64,000 bases of DNA, from the NCBI RefSeq assembly GCF_026870155.1, contig NZ_CP113975.1, forward strand, positions 2,232,001 through 2,296,000. Direction: 5' to 3'. The notes beneath the pieces are model-generated. The model made no database searches. It had not been told where the DNA came from and saw nothing but the letters and a program-made list of their open reading frames with translations. Position numbers and translations under genes: made by a program. The DNA is from Flavobacterium marginilacus (lineage in GTDB: Bacteria; Bacteroidota; Bacteroidia; Flavobacteriales; Flavobacteriaceae). Positions 1 through 8,060 of this stretch are shown piece by piece (position 1 is the stretch's first letter; each line of letters begins with the position of its first letter).

Positions 1-625
1 TCCAGTACAGATAGCTGTTTTCCTGTCTGTAGTAGGGTATATTGGCAATATGGTACAGATAACTGCAAACTGAAACAAGCAATTGAGCCGTCTTTTTACG
101 CTTTGGGTCATTGAGCATTTGAAAGAGCGGCACAATTGGAATATAGTACAAGGTTGTGCCTGTGCTGTATCGTTCTTCGCTTGTAAAAAATGTTTTCTTA
201 CTATCCTGTACCAAACGTAAATTATCCCAATTGACATTGATTTGTTTTAACTTGTTTTCAGCATCCCACATAGCCAATGCCATATTGTAAGGATAGCCAT
301 AATCTTTCGTTTGTAATGGTTCAATGTCGTAATGTTGGGCAAGCTGGGAAAGCGACTTGTAAAAATCCTTTTTCATTTTTGCTGTTTTCGTACAAGCCTG
401 TACGGATTGCACTGTTTTCAGTTTAGGCAAAAACGTACACTTTAGAAAACCATTGGAAGCATTGCTATCGGCACTGATTTCTGTTTGTCTTTCCGAACCT
501 CGTTTGCATATTTGGCTCTCTGCATCCAATGGGCGAACTCGCTTAATTGTTGGTGCAGCTGCCGTTGTATTTTTTGTTCGGGTATGCTGATAGTTCCCGA
601 TAGGATATTGCGTTGCATAGTTCAT
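1..625 (-). CDS. PRTRC-module protein, probably protein F-like (3' end outside window)
   Basis: The reading frame is open from an ATG at 623-625 down to the first base of the window, about 208 codons with no stop, so the C-terminus lies outside. The translation begins MNYATQYPIGNYQHTRTK and later contains a tyrosine-rich stretch (TLYYIPIVPLF, then SYLYHIANIPYY). It lies directly downstream of PRTRC proteins E and C on the same strand, 17 bp after the stop of C, which is where a protein F or the E2-like family D member is usually found in such modules. I assign it by position and general look only. No catalytic motif was recognised. It is probably co-transcribed with the PRTRC genes to its right. 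Confidence 0.55.
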   Translation of the reverse strand, partial: MNYATQYPIGNYQHTRTKNTTAAAPTIKRVRPLDAESQICKRGSERQTEISADSNASNGFLKCTFLPKLKTVQSVQACTKTAKMKKDFYKSLSQLAQHYDIEPLQTKDYGYPYNMALAMWDAENKLKQINVNWDNLRLVQDSKKTFFTSEERYSTGTTLYYIPIVPLFQMLNDPKRKKTAQLLVSVCSYLYHIANIPYYRQENSYLYW

Positions 626-642
626 CGTTTTTGATTTTTGGT

Positions 643-861
643 TTAACCTTTTGTCCCCATTACGCTTTCCAATTTGTATTCTATCCTATCATCACGGATA
701 ATGGGGGCAGATATTTTTGCGGTGGTTAGTATGGGATACGTATTGGCGTAAAAATTCAATACTGCTTCCACACTCCAACGTGGTTCTGGGTCGGTCAGTC
801 TGATGTCCTGTCCTTTATCTTTGAGTATGAATACTCGTTCTAACTTTGTTGCTAATAACAT
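643..861 (-). CDS. PRTRC system protein C
   Basis: This 72-residue protein starts MLLATKLERVFILKDKG and has the features of PRTRC protein C: a short beta-rich protein with a DPxPxWS-like segment (LTDPEPRWSVEAVLNFYANTYP). The frame is open further upstream, but the family length of about 70 residues and the ATG at 859-861, just after the end of the next gene, favour this start. PRTRC genes form a conserved set (ParB, A-F, ThiF-like) on plasmids and integrative elements. Their biochemical role is unknown, although ThiF/E2/JAB-like members point to a ubiquitin-like chemistry. It lies 17 bp after protein E and 17 bp before the F-like gene. Confidence 0.8.
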   Translation of the reverse strand: MLLATKLERVFILKDKGQDIRLTDPEPRWSVEAVLNFYANTYPILTTAKISAPIIRDDRIEYKLESVMGTKG

Positions 862-878
862 AACTCTTGATTTTTTTG

Positions 879-1415
879 TTAAACGATAGATTGTTCTGTC
901 GCAAACAGACCTGTTGAAGAAAACTTGTCTGATAGTTCGGATTTGCGTTTTCGTATCTCGTCCGCTTTCTCGGGGTAATCGGTAATTTCTGGTACTTTCA
1001 TCCACGCTTCACGGAACTTTTCCTCTTTTTCCAATTCGTCTGCCTTTGCCATACCGTCTTTAAACTTCTTATCTTTGGCTTCCTGTTCTTTTTTCTCTTT
1101 TTCGGTTTTTTCTTTTTCCATTGCCGATTGCTTTTTAGCTTCTTCCAATTGTTTCATAAAGGCTTCCATATTTACCATTAAACCCGAGGCGGTTTGCAAA
1201 GGAGCTGTTATCTGCTGAAAAAATCCCTCGTCCAATTCTTCTGCTGTTCCCCTTAAATTAAGCGGTGGAATCAGTTGTTTTGCGTTGTCTCCGCATTGTT
1301 CGTTTTGGAGCATAACCGATACAATAAGGTTGTTTTCTGCTCCCTTTGCTATGGTCAGTTGCAAATCACCTGCAATTTCCAATTGTGCTATCTGATTGAA
1401 AAAATATGTGTTCAT
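879..1415 (-). CDS. PRTRC system protein E
   Basis: This 178-residue protein matches the layout of PRTRC protein E. An N-terminal beta-rich domain of about 90 residues (MNTYFFNQIAQLEIAGDLQL, then LIPPLNLRGTAEELDEGFF) is followed by a long charged, probably coiled-coil segment at residues 85-130 rich in K, E and Q. The C-terminus is a short helical domain. The helix and the N-terminal domain are typical of the family; the function is unknown. It is part of a minus-strand run with protein C downstream and a hypothetical gene upstream. Confidence is high for the family and low for any role beyond the mobile element. Confidence 0.82.
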   Translation of the reverse strand: MNTYFFNQIAQLEIAGDLQLTIAKGAENNLIVSVMLQNEQCGDNAKQLIPPLNLRGTAEELDEGFFQQITAPLQTASGLMVNMEAFMKQLEEAKKQSAMEKEKTEKEKKEQEAKDKKFKDGMAKADELEKEEKFREAWMKVPEITDYPEKADEIRKRKSELSDKFSSTGLFATEQSIV

Positions 1416-1469
1416 CGTTCTTAGATTTTTAAATGTTGTTTAGTAGTTTTTTTATTGCAGTCAGTTATA

Positions 1470-1868
1470 CTATCTGCGGTCAACGAACGACTCAATTTTC
1501 AAAGTTGCTCTTCTGTTTTCCCAATAGACATACTCAAGGGCTCCTTTCTTCGTTCTGAATCGTCTACCGTTTACGTTCCAACGTACTTTTATCCTGCGGA
1601 TAGTTGATGGTGTTCTGAATGCATCAGAGGTTATCCCAGTAATTTTTTTCTCTTTTTCTATCTTTGCAACCTTGATATATATTACCTTTTGTTCTACATG
1701 CGGATGATGTGTTGTCAGTAAGAGGTTATTGTTTCTATCAAAGATTTCAAAGCGGACAAAATCTTTATTATTCAACATAATGCGGAGCAATTCTGATTCA
1801 TTGAAATTCCAATTAAGCCCTATGTTTTTTGTCTCGTAGTCCCTGTATGTAATAGTTCCGATATTCAT
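1470..1868 (-). CDS. Hypothetical protein in PRTRC/conjugative module
   Basis: This 132-residue protein is rich in basic residues (KIRRIKVRWNVNGRRFRTKKG) and has no signal peptide or membrane segment. The N-terminus MNIGTITYRDYETKNIGLNW starts at an ATG after a 51-bp gap from the DUF932 gene. I do not recognise the family. The position between a DUF932 protein and PRTRC protein E, on the same strand with short gaps, indicates a gene of the mobile element. A basic, small beta-rich protein could bind nucleic acid, but that is only an inference from composition. Confidence 0.55.
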   Translation of the reverse strand: MNIGTITYRDYETKNIGLNWNFNESELLRIMLNNKDFVRFEIFDRNNNLLLTTHHPHVEQKVIYIKVAKIEKEKKITGITSDAFRTPSTIRRIKVRWNVNGRRFRTKKGALEYVYWENRRATLKIESFVDRR

Positions 1869-1919
1869 TGCTTTAGTTTTTAAAGACTACCGCCATTTAA
1901 GACGGTAGTCTGTGGTTAT

Positions 1920-2993
1920 TTAATTAAGGTTTAAGATTTCCGCTCCGTCTGTTGCAAAAGCAGTACATAGTTCAAATGCTTTTTGTGATTTTATTTGTGC
2001 TGTTCCACCCATAACAATAGATTGCAGTTTGGCTTCATCATCCTTGTAACTGCGTACATTTTGGTAGTAGCCTGTCACAGCATTGTACGCACCGAACAAT
2101 GTACCTTTGGTTGTGTCCATCTGTTGAGTGTCGCTTGTCATAGCGTATGCAAAGGCGTCTTGCACTACATTTTTGAACACGGTGGAAATTTCATCTTCCG
2201 CACCCTTTTTGAGTAAATCCAATGTTTCCTTGTTCGGGCAAAGTGCCAATTGAATTAGCTTTTTTACTTCACGGTCTGTAACTCTTACCTTAGCCCATTC
2301 ATTGAATATGCCCTCTAATTGTGTGCTTAGGGTATTCGCCAATCCCATAATCTTGTGTGCGTTCTCAATACGTTGTTTTGCTCCCGAAGTATGTTTGATA
2401 CGCACTACGTTGGTCATACTGCGAAGCGAAGCATTAAGGGTGTTTTGGCAAACAATGCGGATAGGAGTGAAGGCTGCTGTAATGCTTCCGCTGCCATCGT
2501 GCGAAGTGGTTAGGAAAATGTACTTTTCTGTTACATCATCGCCATTGCCCACACGGATATAATCGGGCAGTTTGGCTGTAATGAATATGCGTTCGCCTTG
2601 TCCCAATGCTCCTGCGGTTTCGTAGAGAATACCCTCGTCACCGCCTACAATGGCGTCAAAGAAATTGAAAGCTTCACGGTTTTGTACGATGTGGTAATCT
2701 TTACCCACCACACCCAATACGGCATTGTTATCGGTGCGGATATTAGCAAAGTACTTGGGAACATGCAGTTCGTTACTGCCTATTTCTATACCGTTTGCTG
2801 TTTCAATAATGCCCGAACCTTTGGTATATAGGGGTGTTTTAATGACTTCATAGTCTAACCCTGCATGTTTTATGGCTTCTTTGCTTGTTGGGTATTGCTC
2901 TACAATCTGCCCCAAGCCGTGCCACGCTTTTTGCTGAACGCTGAAAAATGAATAACGCCCTGTACTCTCGTTGAAATTGATATTATGTGCCAT
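1920..2993 (-). CDS. DUF932 family phage/plasmid-like protein
   Basis: This 357-residue protein has the hallmarks of the DUF932 (phage/plasmid-like) family: an N-terminal AWHGLG motif at about residue 23, a central VGKDYHIVQNREAFNFFD motif, and the TPIRIVCQNTLNASL segment near residue 180. It is common on Bacteroidota conjugative elements and on phages. The function is unknown; a DNA-processing role has been proposed because of the genes around it. It lies 45 bp downstream of the single-strand DNA-binding protein gene and belongs to the same minus-strand run as the PRTRC genes. The length is typical and no break is visible. Confidence 0.85.
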   Translation of the reverse strand: MAHNINFNESTGRYSFFSVQQKAWHGLGQIVEQYPTSKEAIKHAGLDYEVIKTPLYTKGSGIIETANGIEIGSNELHVPKYFANIRTDNNAVLGVVGKDYHIVQNREAFNFFDAIVGGDEGILYETAGALGQGERIFITAKLPDYIRVGNGDDVTEKYIFLTTSHDGSGSITAAFTPIRIVCQNTLNASLRSMTNVVRIKHTSGAKQRIENAHKIMGLANTLSTQLEGIFNEWAKVRVTDREVKKLIQLALCPNKETLDLLKKGAEDEISTVFKNVVQDAFAYAMTSDTQQMDTTKGTLFGAYNAVTGYYQNVRSYKDDEAKLQSIVMGGTAQIKSQKAFELCTAFATDGAEILNLN

Positions 2994-3038
2994 GATAAAA
3001 TGATTTAAAAAGTTTAAAAATTGTTTAAAAACCTACAG

Positions 3039-3416
3039 TTAAAATGGGAGGTCGTTCTCCGCTTTGTTATTATTGATTTCCGTGGCAGTTTGTGCCGTTT
3101 CGGATTTTTTACCGCCTGCGTGCAATTTGATTTGCGAGGTGTTGAAGTTCAGACCTGCGTACACTTCTCCGTTATTGCCTGTCCATCCTCTTGCACTTAC
3201 TCTGCCCGTGAGTTCCACAAGAGTGCCTTTCGTGAGTATGTTTGCTACTTTTGGGCTAAGCCAGTATGCGCAATCAAAGTAGGTTGTCTGCTCTATACGT
3301 TCGCCCGCTTTATTTCGATAGCTGTCGTTGATAGCGACTGAAAAATTTACTACCTGTTTGCTGTTTGACAATGTGCGTACCTGCGCATCTTTTGTCACTC
3401 TTCCAATGATTTTCAT
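3039..3416 (-). CDS. ssb: Single-strand DNA-binding protein (element-encoded)
   Basis: This 125-residue OB-fold protein starts MKIIGRVTKDAQVRTLSNSK and contains VNFSVAINDSYRNKAGE and the WLSPKVANILTKG strand typical of SSB. The C-terminus ends ENDLPF, which resembles the SSB tip that recruits partner enzymes. The frame is open 120 nt further upstream, but the family starts at MKIIGRV and the upstream residues are low-complexity, so the ATG at 3414-3416 is chosen. It would protect single-stranded DNA during transfer or replication of the element. It is the first gene of the minus-strand run, about 150 bp downstream of a large inverted-repeat structure. Confidence 0.88.
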   Translation of the reverse strand: MKIIGRVTKDAQVRTLSNSKQVVNFSVAINDSYRNKAGERIEQTTYFDCAYWLSPKVANILTKGTLVELTGRVSARGWTGNNGEVYAGLNFNTSQIKLHAGGKKSETAQTATEINNNKAENDLPF

Positions 3417-3562
3417 GATTTTTACTTTTTTTAATGAATTATTTTTTTTTGAAATTTTATTTATTCGGCAATGAGAGGAGGTGCTGTTTTGTTTCATCAT
3501 TACTATTTTTAATATTTTATTTCTCATTGCTGACATTTTTTTTTATTCGTTTAAAGAGCTGG

Positions 3563-3741
3563 AGTATGCTATGTTTTGTTTCATGAGCATAAAAAGGTGA
3601 GTGTTTAGCAATAGCAAGGCTTTGATAAAAAATACAACCCGTATGGGTGGAGATTTTTTATCAAATCTGAAGGACCGGGCCTTGCTATTGCGTTATGAAC
3701 ACGGAGTTACCTTTGCTCGTGAAATAAGACAAAAGCATACT
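3563..3741. repeat. Large nested inverted repeat (about 180 nt) upstream of ssb
   Basis: Nested complementary arms run inward. AGTATGCT (3563-3570) pairs with AGCATACT (3734-3741), TTTCATGAGCA (3579-3589) with TGCTCGTGAAA (3714-3724, one G-T), and AAGGT (3594-3598) with ACCTT (3709-3713). GTGTT (3601-3605) pairs with AACAC (3698-3702). GCAATAGCAAGGC (3608-3620) pairs perfectly with 3679-3691, and TTTGATAAAAAAT (3621-3633) perfectly with 3653-3665. The apex is ACCC-GTAT-GGGT (3637-3648), with a 13-nt one-sided bulge at 3666-3678. It could act as a structured leader of the ssb operon, an origin of transfer or replication, or another processing site. Confidence 0.8.
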
Positions 3742-4500
3742 GGTTTTTGAATACAAAAATGAAGGGGAAGTAATGAGAATTGTATTGAGTAACGGTTTTA
3801 AGGAGTTAGAAAAACTCATTAATGCCTCAAAATATCTAAAGCCTTTTAAAAGATAAGTTAGCCATTAGATTGGCTTGTAAAGGATATATTGTTGGAATCG
3901 TATATGATTTCTAAGACCCACCTGTTAGATACAGTACTGCCCCCCCTTCAAAAGGCATAATATTAAAATCAAAGAAAACTAAACGATTCAGATTCAGGAT
4001 TTATTCGACAGCATGAAATTGTAACTTTTAATGGAAAGGAAGAACCATTTATAGAAGATTGGGCATTGCTAAAAAGATGTAATTAGATGGATTTGGCTCT
4101 AAAGAACTCATGGGATGGTTGCAGAAATAGACTTACAAAGCTGTATTGAATTTGTGTATTTGCAAAAAGCTTTTGCTTCTGTATTGAAACTAAAAGTTCA
4201 GTTTTAGTTATTTTTTTGATTCCCGATAAAAAATAATGGAAGACTCAACGATATGGCACTTGAAATGGAAGTTCTTATGAAGTTAGATTCAAATAGCTTT
4301 AAAATCAGTTTATTGTGATTAATTTTGAATTACTAATTATGATTATTAAAATAGTTATTACATAAATACCATAAATAATTTAAGAAAGAAGGACGTGATA
4401 GTCTGGTCCGTTTTAATTGCAATTGTGCGCGCGGAATATGACTCTTATGAGAAAATATTCTTTAATAGAGGCATAAAAATATTGCGATATTTTTTAAAAA
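3742..4500. other. Decayed non-coding region with short broken reading frames
   Basis: No intact gene was found. Short fragments on the plus strand look like old coding sequence: MRIVLSNGFKELEKLINASK at 3773 running to a stop at 3856, the phrase GFIRQHEIVTFNGKEEPF around 4000, and IDLQSCIEFVYLQKAFASVL around 4130-4190. They are separated by stops and frame changes. I could not assign them to a family. They are best read as a degenerated accessory gene at the edge of the mobile element. Confidence 0.4.
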
Positions 4501-4507
4501 TAATAAA

Positions 4508-4541
4508 AAAGCCCTGCGTGTGTCAGCATCAACAGGGCTTT
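4508..4541 (-). terminator. Intrinsic terminator downstream of cytochrome locus
   Basis: AAAGCCCTG at 4508-4516 pairs with CAGGGCTTT at 4533-4541. Read on the minus strand, the stem is followed by a T-rich run (TTTTTTATTATTTTT). It would end minus-strand transcription coming from the cytochrome and small-protein genes at 4718-7884. Confidence 0.75.
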
Positions 4542-4717
4542 AAACTGACCAATTCTTAAATAAATTCAGGACACTTTTTAACGAATATACTCTCTGAATG
4601 GCAGTATTTTTTTAGAATACCCTGATTAAAGAACTATTCAGGGTATTCAGGCCAATTTATGGAAATGGAAAAAACTTATTATGACTTAAGTTTTAATTTA
4701 AATTGGCATTAAAATGT

Positions 4718-4882
4718 TTAAAAAAGACCTTTTATGAATTCATAATTCTTTTCTAATCTGTTTTCTTCGTTGTTTAGCTCTTTTGATTTTAAAATTTGCA
4801 ATGTTGTCGATTTGATTTTTATCAAAAATACAATAGATGCAAAAACGAATACTATAATTATAATGGCGAAAAATTGTGTCAT
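4718..4882 (-). CDS. Small single-TM protein, possible cytochrome accessory subunit
   Basis: A 54-residue frame starts MTQFFAIIIIVFVFASIVFL, a clear N-terminal membrane helix, followed by a charged cytoplasmic-type tail (KIKSTTLQ, KELNNEENRLEKNYEF). It starts at an ATG 24 bp after the stop of the similar small gene to its right, and both follow the two membrane cytochrome genes on the same strand. It ends about 180 bp before a minus-strand terminator, so it probably closes the operon. Small single-helix subunits (CydX, CydS) are known for bd-type oxidases, so a similar role is possible, but no sequence similarity was tested. The codon pattern and start position favour a real gene. Confidence 0.5.
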   Translation of the reverse strand: MTQFFAIIIIVFVFASIVFLIKIKSTTLQILKSKELNNEENRLEKNYEFIKGLF

Positions 4883-4906
4883 AGTTTATTGTTTTAAAAC
4901 GTTTAT

Positions 4907-5068
4907 TTAATTCAACTGGTTTGATACTGTATGTGTCTTTTTTTCTGTGAAGGAAACCATCTCGTTGACTTTTTTATTTGGTTTTTTTGGATGATTATTG
5001 GTGCTAATCATAATAGCCGTAAAAATTAAAAAGACAAAAACAGGGAACATAAAAAACACTTTTGACAT
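4907..5068 (-). CDS. Small single-TM protein, possible cytochrome accessory subunit
   Basis: A 53-residue frame starts MSKVFFMFPVFVFLIFTAIM, one hydrophobic helix, followed by a polar lysine-rich tail (NHPKKPNKKVNEMVS). It lies 19 bp downstream of the haem-c membrane cytochrome gene ending at 5088 and upstream of a second protein of the same size and layout. The tight spacing, same strand and shared terminator suggest one operon. I do not recognise a named family. A role as a small assembly or structural subunit of the neighbouring cytochromes is an inference from the CydX/CydS precedent. Confidence 0.5.
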   Translation of the reverse strand: MSKVFFMFPVFVFLIFTAIMISTNNHPKKPNKKVNEMVSFTEKKTHTVSNQLN

Positions 5069-5087
5069 ACAAAATTTGATTTTATAA

Positions 5088-6437
5088 TTATTTAATAGTT
5101 AAAATATACTCAGCAAGCTGATCTAACTGTTCTTGATTGAGTTGCGATTCAAAACCAGGCATTTGAATATAATCTGGACGTTTCTTTCCTGGAGTTTTAA
5201 TCCATTTTTGTAAATCAGCTATGTTTCCTTTGTAAATTTTTGCCATTTCCAGCACTGGCGGTCCCACTAGCCTTACATCTGTTTTATGACAAGCTGCACA
5301 GTATTGACTAAATACTGCTTTTCCTTTGTCGGCTACAGATAAATCGGCGGTATTTTCTTGTGCTTGTGCTTCTTTGCTTTTAGCAATAGCTTCTTTCTTG
5401 ATTTGTTGAAATTCTTCGGTTTTTAGTTTTACTAATTCTCTGTGTTTTTCTAGAGCATTCATTCGGTAAATCTGACGACCGGAACCCATAAAAACAACAG
5501 TAATAGTCATTAGAATCAATACTTTTTTGAAATCTTTGTCTATGGCAGCTTCATCTCCTTTTATTCCTTTCCACATCATCCACATAGCCGGAAGCGCAAT
5601 GGCAGCTCCTGTGAATATTACTGCTACTAGATTCCATCCCAATCCTTTTGATGGTAATGTTAGTAATACCAATGGGCCAATCAAGAACTGAACTACCGAT
5701 GCAACTAATGTTAAGGAATACCCTTTTTTCTTTAATTCATATCGGGTAAAAGTCGGGAAAATAGTTTCGAATGGATAATTTTTTCTACCCATATACCAAT
5801 GCAAGAATAAACCTGTGATGGATAAAGAGGCGAAAATGAAATGGAAATATCTTGGAAAAACATTTGGCAAAGTCATTGCACTGAAAAAGCCTTTTACCAA
5901 TGCCCATTTCTCTGGGAAGAGCATCAAATTGATATTCGTCAAGAAAATAAACGGAATAAACATAAAGATCACAACCGCCAAAGCCAAGATTGAAATATGA
6001 ATGGCTTTATGGTTTTCTAAAATCTTCCAAGTGTATTTATGCAGATAAGTTAATAGAAAAGCTACGGTAACCAAAGGAATTACGGCTAACCACATTAAAC
6101 CTGTCAGTGCATTTGCCGAATAGAAATATACGGTGTAAAGCACGTTGATACTCAATAATGGAGCAATTCCCATTACGACCGCCATACTTTTGTTTACGGT
6201 TATTGTCGCCGCTATTTCGTGGGCTAATACATCATATTCTTTGTTTTTCAGCCCTTTTATTTGTGACCAAAGGGTTAGCAATGATCCTCCAACCATTAGA
6301 TTCACAAATAGAATATGTACTAGAAAGGAAACGACAAGTATGATTATCAATAGCCATTCGGGTAAAGGCAATGGCAGTGGAATGTCTTTTGGAACAGGTG
6401 TTACGCTTTGTAATGCGATAAATAAACTAGTCAACAT
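5088..6437 (-). CDS. Membrane cytochrome with CydA-like N-terminus and C-terminal haem c domain
   Basis: This 449-residue protein has about eight hydrophobic helices followed by a charged linker (residues 330-370, rich in K, E, Q) and a class I cytochrome c domain. The haem site CAACH is at residues 380-384 and a likely axial Met lies in IQMPGFE. The first helix contains VHILFVNLMVGGSLL, which resembles the N-terminal haem-bearing helix of CydA. The equivalent of the CydA glutamate helix here (LLSINVLYTVYFYSANAL) lacks acidic residues, so it may be a partner rather than the catalytic subunit. The start lies 1 bp after the stop of the next CydA-like gene, so the two are surely co-transcribed. 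Electron transfer at the membrane is likely; the substrate is unknown. Confidence 0.7.
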   Translation of the reverse strand: MLTSLFIALQSVTPVPKDIPLPLPLPEWLLIIILVVSFLVHILFVNLMVGGSLLTLWSQIKGLKNKEYDVLAHEIAATITVNKSMAVVMGIAPLLSINVLYTVYFYSANALTGLMWLAVIPLVTVAFLLTYLHKYTWKILENHKAIHISILALAVVIFMFIPFIFLTNINLMLFPEKWALVKGFFSAMTLPNVFPRYFHFIFASLSITGLFLHWYMGRKNYPFETIFPTFTRYELKKKGYSLTLVASVVQFLIGPLVLLTLPSKGLGWNLVAVIFTGAAIALPAMWMMWKGIKGDEAAIDKDFKKVLILMTITVVFMGSGRQIYRMNALEKHRELVKLKTEEFQQIKKEAIAKSKEAQAQENTADLSVADKGKAVFSQYCAACHKTDVRLVGPPVLEMAKIYKGNIADLQKWIKTPGKKRPDYIQMPGFESQLNQEQLDQLAEYILTIK

Positions 6438-6438
6438 C

Positions 6439-7884
6439 TTATTTGTTTTTATTAATTAGAGCCGAAGCTGTATTGTTTGGATTTATGGAAACGCCTTCTT
6501 CTTGGGCACCTTCCAGAACATCGCCTGTCCGCTGTAAATAGCTGATGTAAGTTGCCAAGGCTTCGGCTTCTTTTTCATTTCCGGGAAATTCAGGCATAAA
6601 AGTTCGTCCGTTGTGCATATTAGGCATATAGGCGGCCATTGCGTCAATGTTAAGAGGTTTTCCATTGCCGCTATACATTCTGTCAAAAACATATACAACA
6701 CTATTGACACCTTGGGCTGTATGACAACGACTGCAAGCTATGATGAAAACATTTTTTCCTGCTTCGACTTTGTTGTCTTCGGTAACTTCATTTACAGAGG
6801 TGTAAGTGGCGTGTTTTAAAATTCCATCTTGTTTATAAACCACATAATCGTCTTTTAGCAAAAGATTGGAATACATATATTGGCTGATTACATACGGTTT
6901 TCGAATAAATTCACGTACACGTTCGAAAAACCCGAGGTAAGCCATAGCAGTAATAACGGGTATAATAACAAGATACGGTTTTAGTAATTTTGTTTTATAG
7001 ATTCCAATAAATGCGATAATCAAAGTAAGAGCTACTCCTCCAAAAGCAAAATACATTAGTAGATTGTAGTATTGCGCAAAAGCGATAGTTCCTACTGCTG
7101 TACTCAAATTTTCGGTCATTGCATCTGGCATTGCCCGGTAGTACATATAGGCTGCAACTAGTGAGAGCGGTGCCCAAAACAATAACCATTTTGAAGCATA
7201 TTTTACGGCATTAATTCTAATTTCGGTTCCAGCTTTTGTAAATAATGTAATTAAAAACATTCCGAAGATACCAGCCACAAGCATTGCTGTTGGGGTTCTG
7301 AAAAAGAGCTGGGGTAGATATATTGGATTAGTGAAACCGTTTAGTAAAGTATGATTGGTTTCCCAGTTCCCTGGATCCATCATAAAACCAAGTATGGAAA
7401 CAATTATTGCCATTGTTATCCAAGAAAATAAACTCAAATACCATCCAAATTTAATATGACGCAATTTTGCTCTTAAAGTGGTATTACTGTTTTTCCAAGT
7501 CAGGAAATAAATCATAATCAAAACAACTTCGGTAACAAAAACCAGCCATTCTGTAAACCAAGCCCAGTAAAAAACCCGAATTAAACTTCCGATAGATGCA
7601 GGACTCACAAGTGCCACCGAAAACCATATTCCAACACCCGTCATTGCGCCGATGGTTGTAGTAATAATAAAAGCGACTTTCATTATTTTATACACCATAT
7701 TGTCCCATTCCATATCGGTGATTTGGTCTTTACCGCTTCGGGAAACGCCTCGTTGTTCGAGCCAAGTTACAAATGGCATAAAACCAACAGCTAGTCCGTG
7801 ATTAATAATAACGTGTAGAATGGCGATGATTGCAATTAGCATTCGATTATTGAGCCAGTCTAAATGAAACATTGGAAAATCCAT
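6439..7884 (-). CDS. CydA-like (bd oxidase family) membrane protein with C-terminal haem c domain
   Basis: From the ATG at 7882-7884 the protein has 481 residues; an in-frame ATG at 7908 would add eight. Numbering from 7908, helix 1 carries H32 and H38 (LHVIINHGLAVGF), and a helix with two glutamates, E120 and E127 (WFTEWLVFVTEVVL), follows a GVGIWFSVAL helix, much like the E99/E107 helix of CydA. The GRQPW-type quinol loop of classical CydA was not found. A cytochrome c module follows at the end with CSRCH at 392-396 and a Met ligand in TFMPEFPG. It could take electrons from c-type donors and reduce O2 or NO. It is the first gene of the operon with the second cytochrome and two small proteins. 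Confidence 0.72.
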   Translation of the reverse strand: MDFPMFHLDWLNNRMLIAIIAILHVIINHGLAVGFMPFVTWLEQRGVSRSGKDQITDMEWDNMVYKIMKVAFIITTTIGAMTGVGIWFSVALVSPASIGSLIRVFYWAWFTEWLVFVTEVVLIMIYFLTWKNSNTTLRAKLRHIKFGWYLSLFSWITMAIIVSILGFMMDPGNWETNHTLLNGFTNPIYLPQLFFRTPTAMLVAGIFGMFLITLFTKAGTEIRINAVKYASKWLLFWAPLSLVAAYMYYRAMPDAMTENLSTAVGTIAFAQYYNLLMYFAFGGVALTLIIAFIGIYKTKLLKPYLVIIPVITAMAYLGFFERVREFIRKPYVISQYMYSNLLLKDDYVVYKQDGILKHATYTSVNEVTEDNKVEAGKNVFIIACSRCHTAQGVNSVVYVFDRMYSGNGKPLNIDAMAAYMPNMHNGRTFMPEFPGNEKEAEALATYISYLQRTGDVLEGAQEEGVSINPNNTASALINKNK

Positions 7885-8060
7885 AATAACATAAATTTGA
7901 TTCCGCAAATTTCAGTCAGAGCTCATTATTTTACTAAAAATAATTAAGCAGAATATTTAGAAAAACGTTCCTGATTAGTTTGATAAAAATGCTTTTTTTA
8001 CAGGTATTTACACTTTGTAATTTAGATTTTCAATCCAATCGTATCGTTTTTTAGTTATAT

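Noticed and set aside
8007-8017. TACACTTTG as promoter for the gene at 8061
   Set aside because: The spacing inside the motif is one base off TAnnTTTG and the upstream TTTG is too far, so it is not listed.
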